This document shows positions 1-5,174 of a stretch of DNA of 5,174 nucleotides, piece by piece. Under the pieces are notes generated by a model that worked only from the letters and a program-made list of their open reading frames with translations, made no database searches and was not told the origin of the DNA. Location of the stretch: NCBI GenBank assembly GCA_036526135.1, contig DATCZA010000015.1, positions 1 through 5,174 of the forward strand, in the 5' to 3' direction. Source of the stretch: UBA2965 sp036526135 (lineage in GTDB: Bacteria > Pseudomonadota > Gammaproteobacteria > Pseudomonadales > Azotimanducaceae). Each line of letters starts with the position of its first letter. Position 1 is the first letter of the stretch. Both the position numbers and the translations under genes were made by a program.

Positions 1-1
1 C

Positions 2-136
2 CCGCTCGCTTACTGGCTGATCAACGTCCTCACGACCATCGTGGCCGTGCCGCGGGCGTTGATGAAGCGACGCGAGGAGCGGGCCGTCTGGACGAGCCCG
101 GACCGGGGAGAGCAGTTCCATGCTGCCGCAGACTGA
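2..136 (+). CDS. pgaC: PgaC, PNAG synthase glycosyltransferase (C-terminal end only)
   Basis: The reading frame is open from the window edge and ends at TGA 134-136, giving the last 44 residues. The visible part is a hydrophobic helix (YWLINVLTTIVAVPRAL) followed by a basic stretch (MKRREER) and the segment WTSPDRG. From memory, this matches the extreme C-terminus of PgaC, the inner-membrane family 2 glycosyltransferase that polymerises UDP-GlcNAc into poly-beta-1,6-N-acetylglucosamine. The catalytic domain lies outside the window. The stop codon lies inside the next gene (17-nt overlap), so the two are translationally coupled. The identity of the downstream gene as pgaD supports the call. 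A related processive membrane glycosyltransferase is the only real alternative. Confidence 0.88.
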   Translation, partial: PLAYWLINVLTTIVAVPRALMKRREERAVWTSPDRGEQFHAAAD

Positions 137-629
137 ACCCGGTCTGATCATCGAGCGGCCGGAGCTGCAGACGGCCGTGCAGCGTGTGGGGGGCGTGAGC
201 CTGACCCTCATCTGCTGGGCCATCTGGGTTTATCTTGTGGTGCCCCTGCTCAGCCTCGTGGCCTGGGTGGTCGGCGCTCACACGGTGCACTCGTTGATGC
301 TGCAGAACCTGGGTGTCGACGACCTGCTTGAGAAGGTCGGCTACTACGGTGCGGGTATACTGGCGTTGGTCACGGTATACATGACGTGGGCCATGGTCTC
401 CTTCTTCCGCTACCGAAACATGTCCAGGCGATCGGCTCCCGAAATACCCACCGCCAGCGTGCTCGGCGCCACCCACGGCCTGACGCATCTGCAGATCCAG
501 CTGTTGAGAAGCGCCAGGCGCTACGTGGTGTCCACCGAGGATCTCGAGCGGATGTTCAGCGAGCTGGATGAGCCAGACGCGCTCGAGAAAGCGCCTGCTG
601 ATTCCGAGCAGGACCCCAAGGCAGCCTGA
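120..629 (+). CDS. pgaD: PgaD, accessory subunit of PNAG synthase
   Basis: This is a 169-residue inner-membrane protein. In the family, PgaD partners PgaC, and the complex is activated by cyclic di-GMP binding at the PgaC-PgaD interface; polymerisation and export of PNAG depend on it. The sequence shows a short cytoplasmic N-terminus, two hydrophobic helices (about residues 26-51 and 74-96), a basic flank (FFRYRN, 95-100) and a soluble C-terminal region with an LLRSARRYVV segment at 128-137. This is the usual PgaD plan. The tail from about residue 146 is acidic and makes the protein roughly 30 residues longer than E. coli PgaD. The ATG at 120 is preceded by a purine-rich GGGGAG (105-110), and the gene overlaps the end of pgaC by 17 nt, so it is the last gene of a pga operon here. 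Its stop lies 7 nt from the stop of the convergent transporter. Confidence 0.87.
   Translation: MLPQTEPGLIIERPELQTAVQRVGGVSLTLICWAIWVYLVVPLLSLVAWVVGAHTVHSLMLQNLGVDDLLEKVGYYGAGILALVTVYMTWAMVSFFRYRNMSRRSAPEIPTASVLGATHGLTHLQIQLLRSARRYVVSTEDLERMFSELDEPDALEKAPADSEQDPKAA
542..612. repeat. Cluster of inverted repeats in the 3' end of pgaD
   Basis: Three perfect stems lie together: TCTCGAGCG (542-550) with CGCTCGAGA (580-588), 9 bp; nested inside it CTGG (564-567) with CCAG (573-576); and immediately after it CCTGCT (594-599) with AGCAGG (607-612). All are within pgaD coding sequence, near the convergent stops at 629 and 637. No T-run follows on either strand. The folded 3' end could stabilise or end the messages, but this is inference. 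Confidence 0.4.
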
Positions 630-636
630 ACCCGCG

Positions 637-1977
637 TCACCGGCCCGCCTGCAGCCTGGCTTCGATGCCCCGTCTGATCTCCTCGTGACGCTTTTCCGTG
701 ATGGGGTAGCTCCAGACGATGGCTGCGCCCGTCAGGAAGAACAGGGAAGGAAACGTCGAGAACAGAAAACGCAGCCCGAACAGCTCGTCGGGCCCGTTGG
801 CCGCCTCGGGCGCGGCATCGAATCCGAACAGGGCGAGCCCGAACAACGCAATCGAGCTGCCCACGGAGGCGGTCGCCTTCTGAGCGAAGGACCAGGCGGA
901 GAAGAACAGGGCCGCCCGGTTCTCTCCGCTCTCCAGGGTGTCGAGGTCGATGACGTCGGCTTTCATGGAGTTGGGAAGGGTCTGCGAGAAGCCGCCGCTG
1001 GCGAAGCCGGTCGCGAAGGTGACCGGGAGCATCCACCAGAAGTCGCCCTCGCCCAGCAGCAGATAGAAGGGGTGGGCGAAGGCCAGGAGAAAGAAGGACG
1101 TCAGGTAAGCCCTGTGCTTGCCGATGCGGCGCGCCATCTTCACCCAGAACGGCACGGAGCCGAAGCTGACGAGAAAAAAGAAGGTGAGCATGTAGATCGC
1201 CTGATCCTCGGCACCGAGGACGTCGGCGATGAAGAAGATGTAGAGCGGCGTAGTGATGTTCAGGCCGATGGAGCCGATCATGAAGGCGAGGACCAGCTGT
1301 TTGAAAGGGCCGTTTGCCCACATCAGCTTGAGCCCCTTGCCCACCGGTACCGTTGACTTGTGGCGCACCTCGGGCTCCGGGGTATTGAGCAGGGTGAGGA
1401 GCACGCAAATGGGCATCAGCACGAGCATGGTCGTGCCCACCAGCGTCAGTACCACGTCGCTGCCGCCCAGGCCGAAGAAGAGCAGGGCGCCCGCGGGGAT
1501 CAGCTGCGCGCTCAGGCTGCCGAACACGCCGGCCATGGCCCGTCCGCCCGTTATCCTCGAGCGCTCGTTGTAGTCTGGTGAGAGCTCCGCGCCCCACGCG
1601 TAGTAGGGGATCAGCATCATCGTGATCGCGATGGACAGCAGCATGCTCCAGGTGAGCATGTGCAGCCAGCCCGCGTCTTCAGGGGGCATGAACAGCATGT
1701 AGATCGAGGTCATCATGATGGGCGTCGCAGCGAAGATCCAGGGCTTGCGCCGGCCGAACCGGGTGCGGGTTTGATCGCTGAGGTAGCCCATCAGAGGGTC
1801 GGTGACCACGTCGAAGATCCGTACCACCAGGATGATCGTGCCGACCACGGCCAGGGGAACGCCGACGTCGCTGGCGTAAAAACGCGGGATGAACACGGCC
1901 ACGGGGAACATCGACATGGCAATGGGCAGGTCGGTAAGGCTGTAGTAAAACAGCGTGGAGTTTTTCAGCCGCTGCAC
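637..1977 (-). CDS. GPH-family (MelB-like) MFS cation symporter
   Basis: This is a 446-residue, 12-helix transporter of the glycoside-pentoside-hexuronide:cation symporter family (MFS_2). Residues 53-80 carry the family signature: R53, D56, D60-P61, then GYLSDQTRTRFGRRKPW. D56 and D60 match the MelB cation-site aspartates 55 and 59, and D16 matches MelB Asp19. The position equivalent to MelB Asp124, just before IPYYAWG, is Leu122, so a melibiose-like substrate is not implied. The frame stays open to an ATG at 2043, but the GTG at 1977 is the better start: it has AAGGAA six nt upstream, the residues before it (MRASLTRKCAAKSNRPPRKEIH) look like non-coding sequence, and a TTGACA promoter lies inside that extension. 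Homologues occur in sugar loci and also beside aromatic- or steroid-type catabolic genes, so the substrate is open. It is transcribed away from the SnoaL-SDR-MFS operon. Confidence 0.85.
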   Translation of the reverse strand: MQRLKNSTLFYYSLTDLPIAMSMFPVAVFIPRFYASDVGVPLAVVGTIILVVRIFDVVTDPLMGYLSDQTRTRFGRRKPWIFAATPIMMTSIYMLFMPPEDAGWLHMLTWSMLLSIAITMMLIPYYAWGAELSPDYNERSRITGGRAMAGVFGSLSAQLIPAGALLFFGLGGSDVVLTLVGTTMLVLMPICVLLTLLNTPEPEVRHKSTVPVGKGLKLMWANGPFKQLVLAFMIGSIGLNITTPLYIFFIADVLGAEDQAIYMLTFFFLVSFGSVPFWVKMARRIGKHRAYLTSFFLLAFAHPFYLLLGEGDFWWMLPVTFATGFASGGFSQTLPNSMKADVIDLDTLESGENRAALFFSAWSFAQKATASVGSSIALFGLALFGFDAAPEAANGPDELFGLRFLFSTFPSLFFLTGAAIVWSYPITEKRHEEIRRGIEARLQAGR

Positions 1978-1983
1978 GTGGAT

Positions 1984-1991
1984 TTCCTTCC
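1984..1991 (-). promoter_or_regulatory. Ribosome binding site that fixes the GTG start of the GPH symporter
   Basis: On the minus strand this reads GGAAGGAA and ends six nt before the GTG at 1977-1975. The upstream ATG at 2043 has no comparable motif at this distance. It supports GTG 1977 as the start. Confidence 0.65.
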
Positions 1992-2001
1992 GGGGCGGCC
2001 T

Positions 2002-2031
2002 ATTGGACTTGGCGGCGCATTTGCGTGTCAA
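2002..2031 (-). promoter_or_regulatory. Sigma70-type promoter for the GPH symporter
   Basis: On the minus strand a perfect TTGACA (2031-2026) is followed after 18 nt by TCCAAT (2007-2002), which matches 4 of 6 bases of TATAAT. Transcription would begin near 1995, giving a leader of about 18 nt that contains the ribosome binding site and leads to GTG 1977. The exact -35 box and sensible distances make this the strongest promoter candidate in the window. The 18-nt spacer and imperfect -10 box suggest moderate strength. It is a prediction from pattern only. Confidence 0.5.
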
Positions 2032-2073
2032 GGAAGCTCGCAACGGTGGCGCCCGGGCCGATCATCGCCTCAA

Positions 2074-2114
2074 CATTCCTGGCGCTGCTGCGGCTGGCAA
2101 TCCTGCAAGGAATG
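2074..2114. repeat. Inverted repeat in the divergent intergenic region (candidate operator)
   Basis: CATTCCTGGC (2074-2083) faces GCAAGGAATG (2105-2114). The arms pair at 9 of 10 positions, with seven uninterrupted pairs at the outer end (CATTCCT/AGGAATG) and a 21-nt centre. It lies between two divergent transcription units, and its right arm sits between the -35 and -10 boxes of the candidate rightward promoter. That suits a regulator site controlling the operon. No regulator gene is visible in the window, and a chance repeat is possible. Confidence 0.4.
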
Positions 2115-2121
2115 CCATAAC
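2094..2121 (+). promoter_or_regulatory. Weak candidate promoter for the SnoaL-SDR-MFS operon
   Basis: CTGGCA (2094-2099) and CATAAC (2116-2121) each match 4 of 6 consensus bases and are 16 nt apart. This would start transcription near 2128, about 35 nt before the ATG at 2163. The match is poor, as expected for an activated or repressed promoter or for a chance hit. Its overlap with the inverted repeat is the main reason to list it. Confidence 0.28.
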
Positions 2122-2162
2122 GTCGGGGCTGCATCGACGGCCGGATCCGCTGGGAGGGGAAG

Positions 2163-2576
2163 ATGGAAACCGCAGTCAAGCTCGCCATTCACGATCTGTT
2201 GGGGCGCTCCGCTTACGCCCTGGACGAACGTCACGTGGATATGCTGGAAGGAACGTTTACGGAAGACGCTGCCTTCGAGATCGATATCCAGGGCGTCGAC
2301 GGCACGATGTCCTTCGCGGGTCGCGAGGCCATCATGGGGCTGATGACCGATTCCATGGCGGAGCAGACCGATCAGCGACGCCACGTGGTCACGAACGTGT
2401 TTTTCGAGGAGGTCGGAGACGAGCGCGCCAGGCTGATCTCGAACATCACCATCACTTCGGTGGAGCACGGCCAGATCCGTCTGGTCACCTCCGGCCTGTA
2501 TCGGGACGAGGTGGTGCTGCACAACGGTGATTGGCGCATCGCCCGGCGGCGGATCGAGCTGGACATGCCTTACTGA
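2163..2576 (+). CDS. SnoaL-like / NTF2-fold small protein
   Basis: This 137-residue soluble protein has the SnoaL_4-type pattern of the NTF2-like superfamily: an N-terminal helical region with Y18, A19, L20 and D21, then LEGTFTEDAAFEID (28-41), FAGREAIMGLM (51-61), RRHVVTNV (72-79) and a closing strand pair with Y113, D115 and GDWRIARRR (122-130). Related folds include polyketide cyclases, scytalone and bile-acid dehydratases, and the beta subunits of ring-hydroxylating oxygenases. Y18, D21, H74 and D115 are placed where such enzymes keep pocket residues, but the reaction cannot be assigned. At 137 residues it is shorter than a usual oxygenase beta subunit. The ATG has GGAGG (2153-2157) five nt upstream. 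It is the first gene of a three-gene operon, 15 nt before the SDR. A dehydratase or isomerase acting with the SDR is the favoured inference. Confidence 0.8.
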   Translation: METAVKLAIHDLLGRSAYALDERHVDMLEGTFTEDAAFEIDIQGVDGTMSFAGREAIMGLMTDSMAEQTDQRRHVVTNVFFEEVGDERARLISNITITSVEHGQIRLVTSGLYRDEVVLHNGDWRIARRRIELDMPY

Positions 2577-2580
2577 TCCC

Positions 2581-2587
2581 AAGGAGG
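2581..2587 (+). promoter_or_regulatory. Strong ribosome binding site for the GTG-initiated SDR
   Basis: AAGGAGG, an almost ideal Shine-Dalgarno sequence, lies four nt before the GTG at 2592. It decides that start: the protein then begins MNLKGQVAVISG, the standard N-terminus of an SDR, with no ATG nearby in frame. Confidence 0.75.
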
Positions 2588-2591
2588 CTGC

Positions 2592-3371
2592 GTGAATCTC
2601 AAAGGTCAGGTTGCCGTCATCAGTGGTGCGGCCGTGGGAATCGGGCGCGGCATCGCCGTGGCTCTGGCGGAACAGGGCGCGGCGGTCGCTTGCCTGGACA
2701 TCGACGGCGTGGGAAACCAGGAGACGGCCGGGCTCGCGGAGGAGGCGGGTGGGCGCGGGCTCGCGCTCGACTGTGATGTTGCCGATCGAGCCCAGGTGCG
2801 GCGTGCCATGAGCGAGGCGCTGGGCGCGCTGGGAAGAATCGACGTGCTGGTGAACAACGCCGCCATCTACGTGGACACCTCTCTCACGGTGGGCAGCTAC
2901 GATGCCCAGACCCGCGCGTACGAACGATCCATCGCCATCTGCGCCCTGGGCAGCTACTACTGCGCCCGGGCCGCCGTGCCCGCCATGCGCGAGTCCGGCG
3001 GCGGCAACATCGTCAACATCATCACCGAGCACATCAAGGAAGGGCACCTCATGACCGGACCGGGCGCCACAGGTTACGACGGTGCGAAGTGGGTAATGTG
3101 GCGGCAGACCGAATCCTGGGCCGTGGAGCTCGCCGAGCACAACATACGGGTCAACGCGCTCTGCATGGGCGCTACCGACACGCCGATGCTGCGGGCGGTT
3201 TCGGTGCCCATCGCCGAGGCCGGCATGCGGCCGGAGGACGTGGGCCAGGCGGTTCTGAACGTGCTTGCCCACGGTCGGCGCGGACCGACGGGGCAATCCT
3301 ACGTCTTCGGCACCACGGGCACGTCCCGGGAGCAGAGTCTCGGCGAGATCGCCGCTCTGGCTCCGCGCTGA
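2592..3371 (+). CDS. Short-chain dehydrogenase/reductase (classical SDR) with altered active site
   Basis: This 259-residue cytoplasmic oxidoreductase has the Rossmann fold and usual length of classical SDRs. The dinucleotide motif is SGAAVGIG (11-18), and D36 at the end of the second strand favours NAD(H) over NADP(H). D62-V63 binds adenine in the family. NNAA (88-91) replaces the usual NNAG. The catalytic Tyr and Lys are Y162 and K166 (YDGAK). Two other tetrad positions differ: the usual Asn before the dimer helix reads C117 (ICALG), and the usual Ser falls on T145 (NIITEH), with about four extra residues before the Tyr. Thr can often replace Ser, while Cys for Asn is less common. Alcohol/ketone oxidoreduction on a cyclic or hydrophobic substrate is the likely role; the substrate is unknown. 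It starts at GTG and sits mid-operon, 15 nt after the SnoaL gene and 17 nt before the MFS gene. Confidence 0.88.
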   Translation: MNLKGQVAVISGAAVGIGRGIAVALAEQGAAVACLDIDGVGNQETAGLAEEAGGRGLALDCDVADRAQVRRAMSEALGALGRIDVLVNNAAIYVDTSLTVGSYDAQTRAYERSIAICALGSYYCARAAVPAMRESGGGNIVNIITEHIKEGHLMTGPGATGYDGAKWVMWRQTESWAVELAEHNIRVNALCMGATDTPMLRAVSVPIAEAGMRPEDVGQAVLNVLAHGRRGPTGQSYVFGTTGTSREQSLGEIAALAPR

Positions 3372-3388
3372 GCCCGCCCCGGGCACCC

Positions 3389-4708
3389 ATGCGGGACAGG
3401 TTCAGCCAGGCATACCTTTGGTACGTGGTGGCGGTGCTGACCATCGCCTCCACCTTCTCCATCATCGATCGTCAGATCCTGAACGTGATGATCGGACCCG
3501 TGAAGCGCGACCTGGGCGGCATCTCGGATTTCCAGGTCTCGCTCATCATGGGCTTCGCCTTCACCTTCCTCTACAGCGTGCTTTCCTATCCGGCCGGCTG
3601 GGTTGCCGACCGCTACAACCGGAAGAACCTGATGGCCGTGGGCATTGCCGCCTGGAGCGCGATGACCATGCTTTGCGGCATGGTGAGCCAGTACTGGCAC
3701 CTCTTCGCCACGCGCATGGGGGTCGGGGTCGGCGAGGCGACTCTGCAACCGGCGGCCACGTCCTCGCTTTCCGACTACTTTCCACCTCACATGCTGCCGC
3801 TCGCCATGGGCATCGTGGCCTCGGCGCCATTCATCGGGCAGGGCCTGGCCAACATCGCCGGCGGTCCGCTTATCGACTACCTGGAGGCAACACCCAACTA
3901 CGTGCTGCCGCTCTTTGGTGAGGTATTTTCCTGGCAGATGGTGTTCCTCCTGGTTGGCGCGCCCGGGCTGCTGGTGGCGCTCGCCATGTGGGGGCTGCGC
4001 GAGCCGTCCCGACACGGCAAGCAGACTGAAGAGGCCGGCGTGCCGCTCCGCGAGGTCTGGGCCTTCGTCAAGGATCGGGGGGCTTTCTTCTTCCTGGTCT
4101 TCACCGCCTACCTGTGCCTGGCTACCCAGGGCTGGTCACTTTTCTCCTGGCTCGTGGAGTTCTACGTGCGCAACCACGAGTGGACGCGCACGGAGATCGG
4201 ACTGACCTACGGGTTCATCGCCATGTTCGTCGGCATGGCGGGCAGCATCATCGGCGGGGCCTGGGCGGGGCGGCTGATCCGCCGCGACTCGCCGGACGGC
4301 ACGATCCGGGTCGTCATGTATGGATCCATCGTGCTCCTGCCAGTCGGGGCCGCCATCACCATCGTCCCCGACCCCTGGCTGGGCGTGGCTCTGCTGGTGC
4401 CCGCCACGTTCTGCATGGCCATGCCGCCGGGCCTCATCATGGCGACCCTGCAGGCCATCGCTCCCAACGAGCTGCGCGGCCAGATGGTGGCCTTCTATCT
4501 CATCGCGGTGAACTTTCTCGCGTACACGTTCGCGCCGTCATTGCCGGCCGTGCTGAGCGATTTCGTGTTCGGCAGCGAGATGGCGCTGGGTAAGTCCATC
4601 TCGCTGCTTGCCGTCGTGAACTACACGATCTCCAGCCTCTGCCTGGCCCTGGGTCTGAAGCACTATCGACGCGCTTTAGACCGCGCGCGGGCGTGGGCGA
4701 GCGCCTAG
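3389..4708 (+). CDS. Spinster-like MFS transporter
   Basis: This is a 439-residue, 12-helix inner-membrane transporter. Helix 1 has D27-R28, conserved in Spinster-type MFS proteins. Motif A is GWVADRYNRK (70-79), and helix 4 has RMGVGVGEA (109-117). A short periplasmic-side insertion, YLEATPNYVLPLFGEVFSW, precedes helix 6; from memory this is common in bacterial homologues found near aromatic-degradation genes. Such proteins move lipids, organic acids or hydrophobic metabolites by proton coupling; direction and substrate are not shown. The frame is open further upstream, but that part overlaps the SDR gene in another frame and is arginine-rich, so ATG 3389 just before MRDRFSQAYLWY is chosen. 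The start has no clear Shine-Dalgarno sequence, only a C/G-rich 17-nt gap after the SDR stop, so translation probably depends on coupling. It is the last gene of the operon. Confidence 0.86.
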   Translation: MRDRFSQAYLWYVVAVLTIASTFSIIDRQILNVMIGPVKRDLGGISDFQVSLIMGFAFTFLYSVLSYPAGWVADRYNRKNLMAVGIAAWSAMTMLCGMVSQYWHLFATRMGVGVGEATLQPAATSSLSDYFPPHMLPLAMGIVASAPFIGQGLANIAGGPLIDYLEATPNYVLPLFGEVFSWQMVFLLVGAPGLLVALAMWGLREPSRHGKQTEEAGVPLREVWAFVKDRGAFFFLVFTAYLCLATQGWSLFSWLVEFYVRNHEWTRTEIGLTYGFIAMFVGMAGSIIGGAWAGRLIRRDSPDGTIRVVMYGSIVLLPVGAAITIVPDPWLGVALLVPATFCMAMPPGLIMATLQAIAPNELRGQMVAFYLIAVNFLAYTFAPSLPAVLSDFVFGSEMALGKSISLLAVVNYTISSLCLALGLKHYRRALDRARAWASA

Positions 4709-4713
4709 CGCTC
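4699..4713. repeat. Short hairpin at the end of the Spinster-like gene
   Basis: GAGCGC (4699-4704) and GCGCTC (4708-4713) form a perfect 6-bp stem with a 3-nt loop spanning the stop codon TAG. It sits between convergent genes, where a bidirectional terminator would be expected. No T-run follows on either strand, so a classic rho-independent terminator is not supported. The rest of the 49-nt convergent gap (4709-4757) shows nothing further. Confidence 0.3.
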
Positions 4714-4757
4714 CGACGACATCTCAAGCAGGCCGATTTCCACGCAGCTGGCGGATG

Positions 4758-5174
4758 CTAACGGCGACCTTCCAGATAGTCGTTTAAAACCTCGTGGAAA
4801 CGCCGCACCCGGCTCTCCTGGCCGCTTAAGATCGCGTCGCGATAGCCGCGGGAATGAAACCCCTGCTGCTGGCCGACCGCCACCCCGAGATCCTGGATCA
4901 GAAACGAATCCATCATGTCCTCGATGACGGCGCCGGACCCGTACTCGATCTGCTCGGGCTCGGCTTCCTGGAGCGGTCGGGGGCCGCAGATGGTGACCAC
5001 GTCGGCCTGCCCCTCGACTGGTGGTGCGAAAAACCAGTAGTCGAACGTGCACTTCTCGGGATCCGTGGGGTGAGGCTCCGTGCGGAAGAAGTGCACGCCG
5101 TCCGCCGTACCCGTGAGCGTCACGTTGGGGAACAGGGTGTGATGAAAATAGTCGGTGAGCTCGTCGTCCGTGTA
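4758..5174 (-). CDS. Rieske aromatic-ring-hydroxylating oxygenase, alpha subunit (C-terminal part)
   Basis: The visible 138 residues run from the window edge to TAG at 4760-4758. They match the C-terminal catalytic (SRPBCC-fold) domain of ring-hydroxylating oxygenase alpha subunits, with FHHTLFPN near residues 10-17, ADGVHFFRTEPHPTDPEK (24-41), FDYWFF (44-49) and the closing segment LIQDLGVAVGQQQGFHSRG (92-110). By family comparison, D95 is the likely third ligand of the mononuclear iron, and ESRVRRFHEVLNDYL (120-134) is the usual terminal helix. The Rieske Cys-His cluster motifs and the two iron-binding His residues lie beyond the right edge. Enzymes of this family insert oxygen into aromatic rings or other cyclic substrates using electrons from a reductase. 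It is convergent with the transporter operon. Inner GTG codons in this frame are not starts, since homology continues upstream through them to the window edge. Confidence 0.86.
   Translation of the reverse strand, partial: YTDDELTDYFHHTLFPNVTLTGTADGVHFFRTEPHPTDPEKCTFDYWFFAPPVEGQADVVTICGPRPLQEAEPEQIEYGSGAVIEDMMDSFLIQDLGVAVGQQQGFHSRGYRDAILSGQESRVRRFHEVLNDYLEGRR

Noticed and set aside
594..612. CCTGCT/AGCAGG hairpin as a rho-independent terminator for the symporter
   Set aside because: The stem is only 6 bp, and only three T residues in a row follow on the minus strand, so it does not meet the usual pattern.
568..1356. Plus-strand open frame (262 codons) opposite the symporter
   Set aside because: It is antisense to a well supported gene, and the Glu/Gly/Arg-rich product looks like a shadow.
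521..1597. Minus-strand open frame (358 codons) overlapping the GPH symporter in another frame
   Set aside because: The product is arginine-rich and low in complexity, while the symporter frame in the same place shows a full family signature.
2051..2058. GCCCGGGC palindrome as an operator
   Set aside because: An 8-bp GC-only palindrome is expected by chance in DNA of this composition and has no partner site nearby.
2000..2188. Small minus-strand frame (62 codons) in the divergent intergenic region
   Set aside because: It overlaps the start of the SnoaL gene and the promoter region, has no good ribosome binding site, and shows no recognisable protein features.
2070..3386. Long minus-strand open frame (438 codons) opposite the SnoaL and SDR genes
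   Set aside because: It is antisense to two genes with clear families and ribosome binding sites. Its product is rich in His, Arg, Gly and Asp, resembles no known domain, and is explained by GC-rich codon use.
3089..3388. 100-codon N-terminal extension of the Spinster-like transporter, overlapping the SDR
   Set aside because: The extension is an Arg/Gly-rich translation of SDR coding sequence in another frame. The transporter fold begins right after ATG 3389.
3299..4015. Minus-strand open frame opposite the start of the Spinster-like gene
   Set aside because: It is antisense to membrane helices with MFS motifs; its His/Gly/Arg-rich composition is that of a shadow frame.
4705..5052. Second minus-strand frame overlapping the oxygenase fragment
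   Set aside because: The oxygenase frame has clear family motifs through the same bases; this product is Arg-rich without any recognisable motif.

Overview
The window is GC-rich, densely coded DNA from a Gram-negative bacterium. The best guess is a gammaproteobacterium, because the left edge carries the end of a pgaC-pgaD biofilm-polysaccharide operon. The taxon is an inference from gene content only. No rRNA, tRNA, CRISPR array, insertion sequence or integrase is visible.

Region 1 (2-629, plus strand) is the tail of a poly-beta-1,6-N-acetylglucosamine (PNAG) operon: the last 44 codons of PgaC and a complete PgaD, overlapping by 17 nt. The last ~75 nt of pgaD are rich in inverted repeats.

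Region 2 (637-4708) is a different functional block. A GPH-type (MelB-like) MFS symporter on the minus strand ends only 7 nt from the pgaD stop. It is divergent from a tight three-gene plus-strand operon: a SnoaL/NTF2-fold protein, a short-chain dehydrogenase/reductase (SDR) and a Spinster-like MFS transporter, with gaps of 15 and 17 nt. The ~185-nt divergent intergenic region (1978-2162) holds a consensus-like promoter for the symporter. It also holds a 10-bp inverted repeat (9 of 10 paired) that overlaps a weaker candidate promoter for the operon, so it looks like a shared control region.

Region 3 (4758-5174, minus strand) is the C-terminal third of a Rieske-type aromatic-ring-hydroxylating oxygenase alpha subunit. 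It converges on the operon and runs off the right edge.

Taken together, a ring-hydroxylating oxygenase, an SDR, a SnoaL-fold protein and two MFS transporters of different families suggest an accessory pathway for uptake and oxidation of a small hydrophobic or cyclic compound (aromatic, terpenoid or steroid-like). The substrate cannot be read from the sequence. The most unusual detail is the SDR active site: Tyr and Lys are intact, but the usual Ser appears as Thr and the usual Asn as Cys, with a longer spacing before the Tyr. Nothing here is clearly a new system. The best leads are the divergent control region and the SnoaL-SDR pair.
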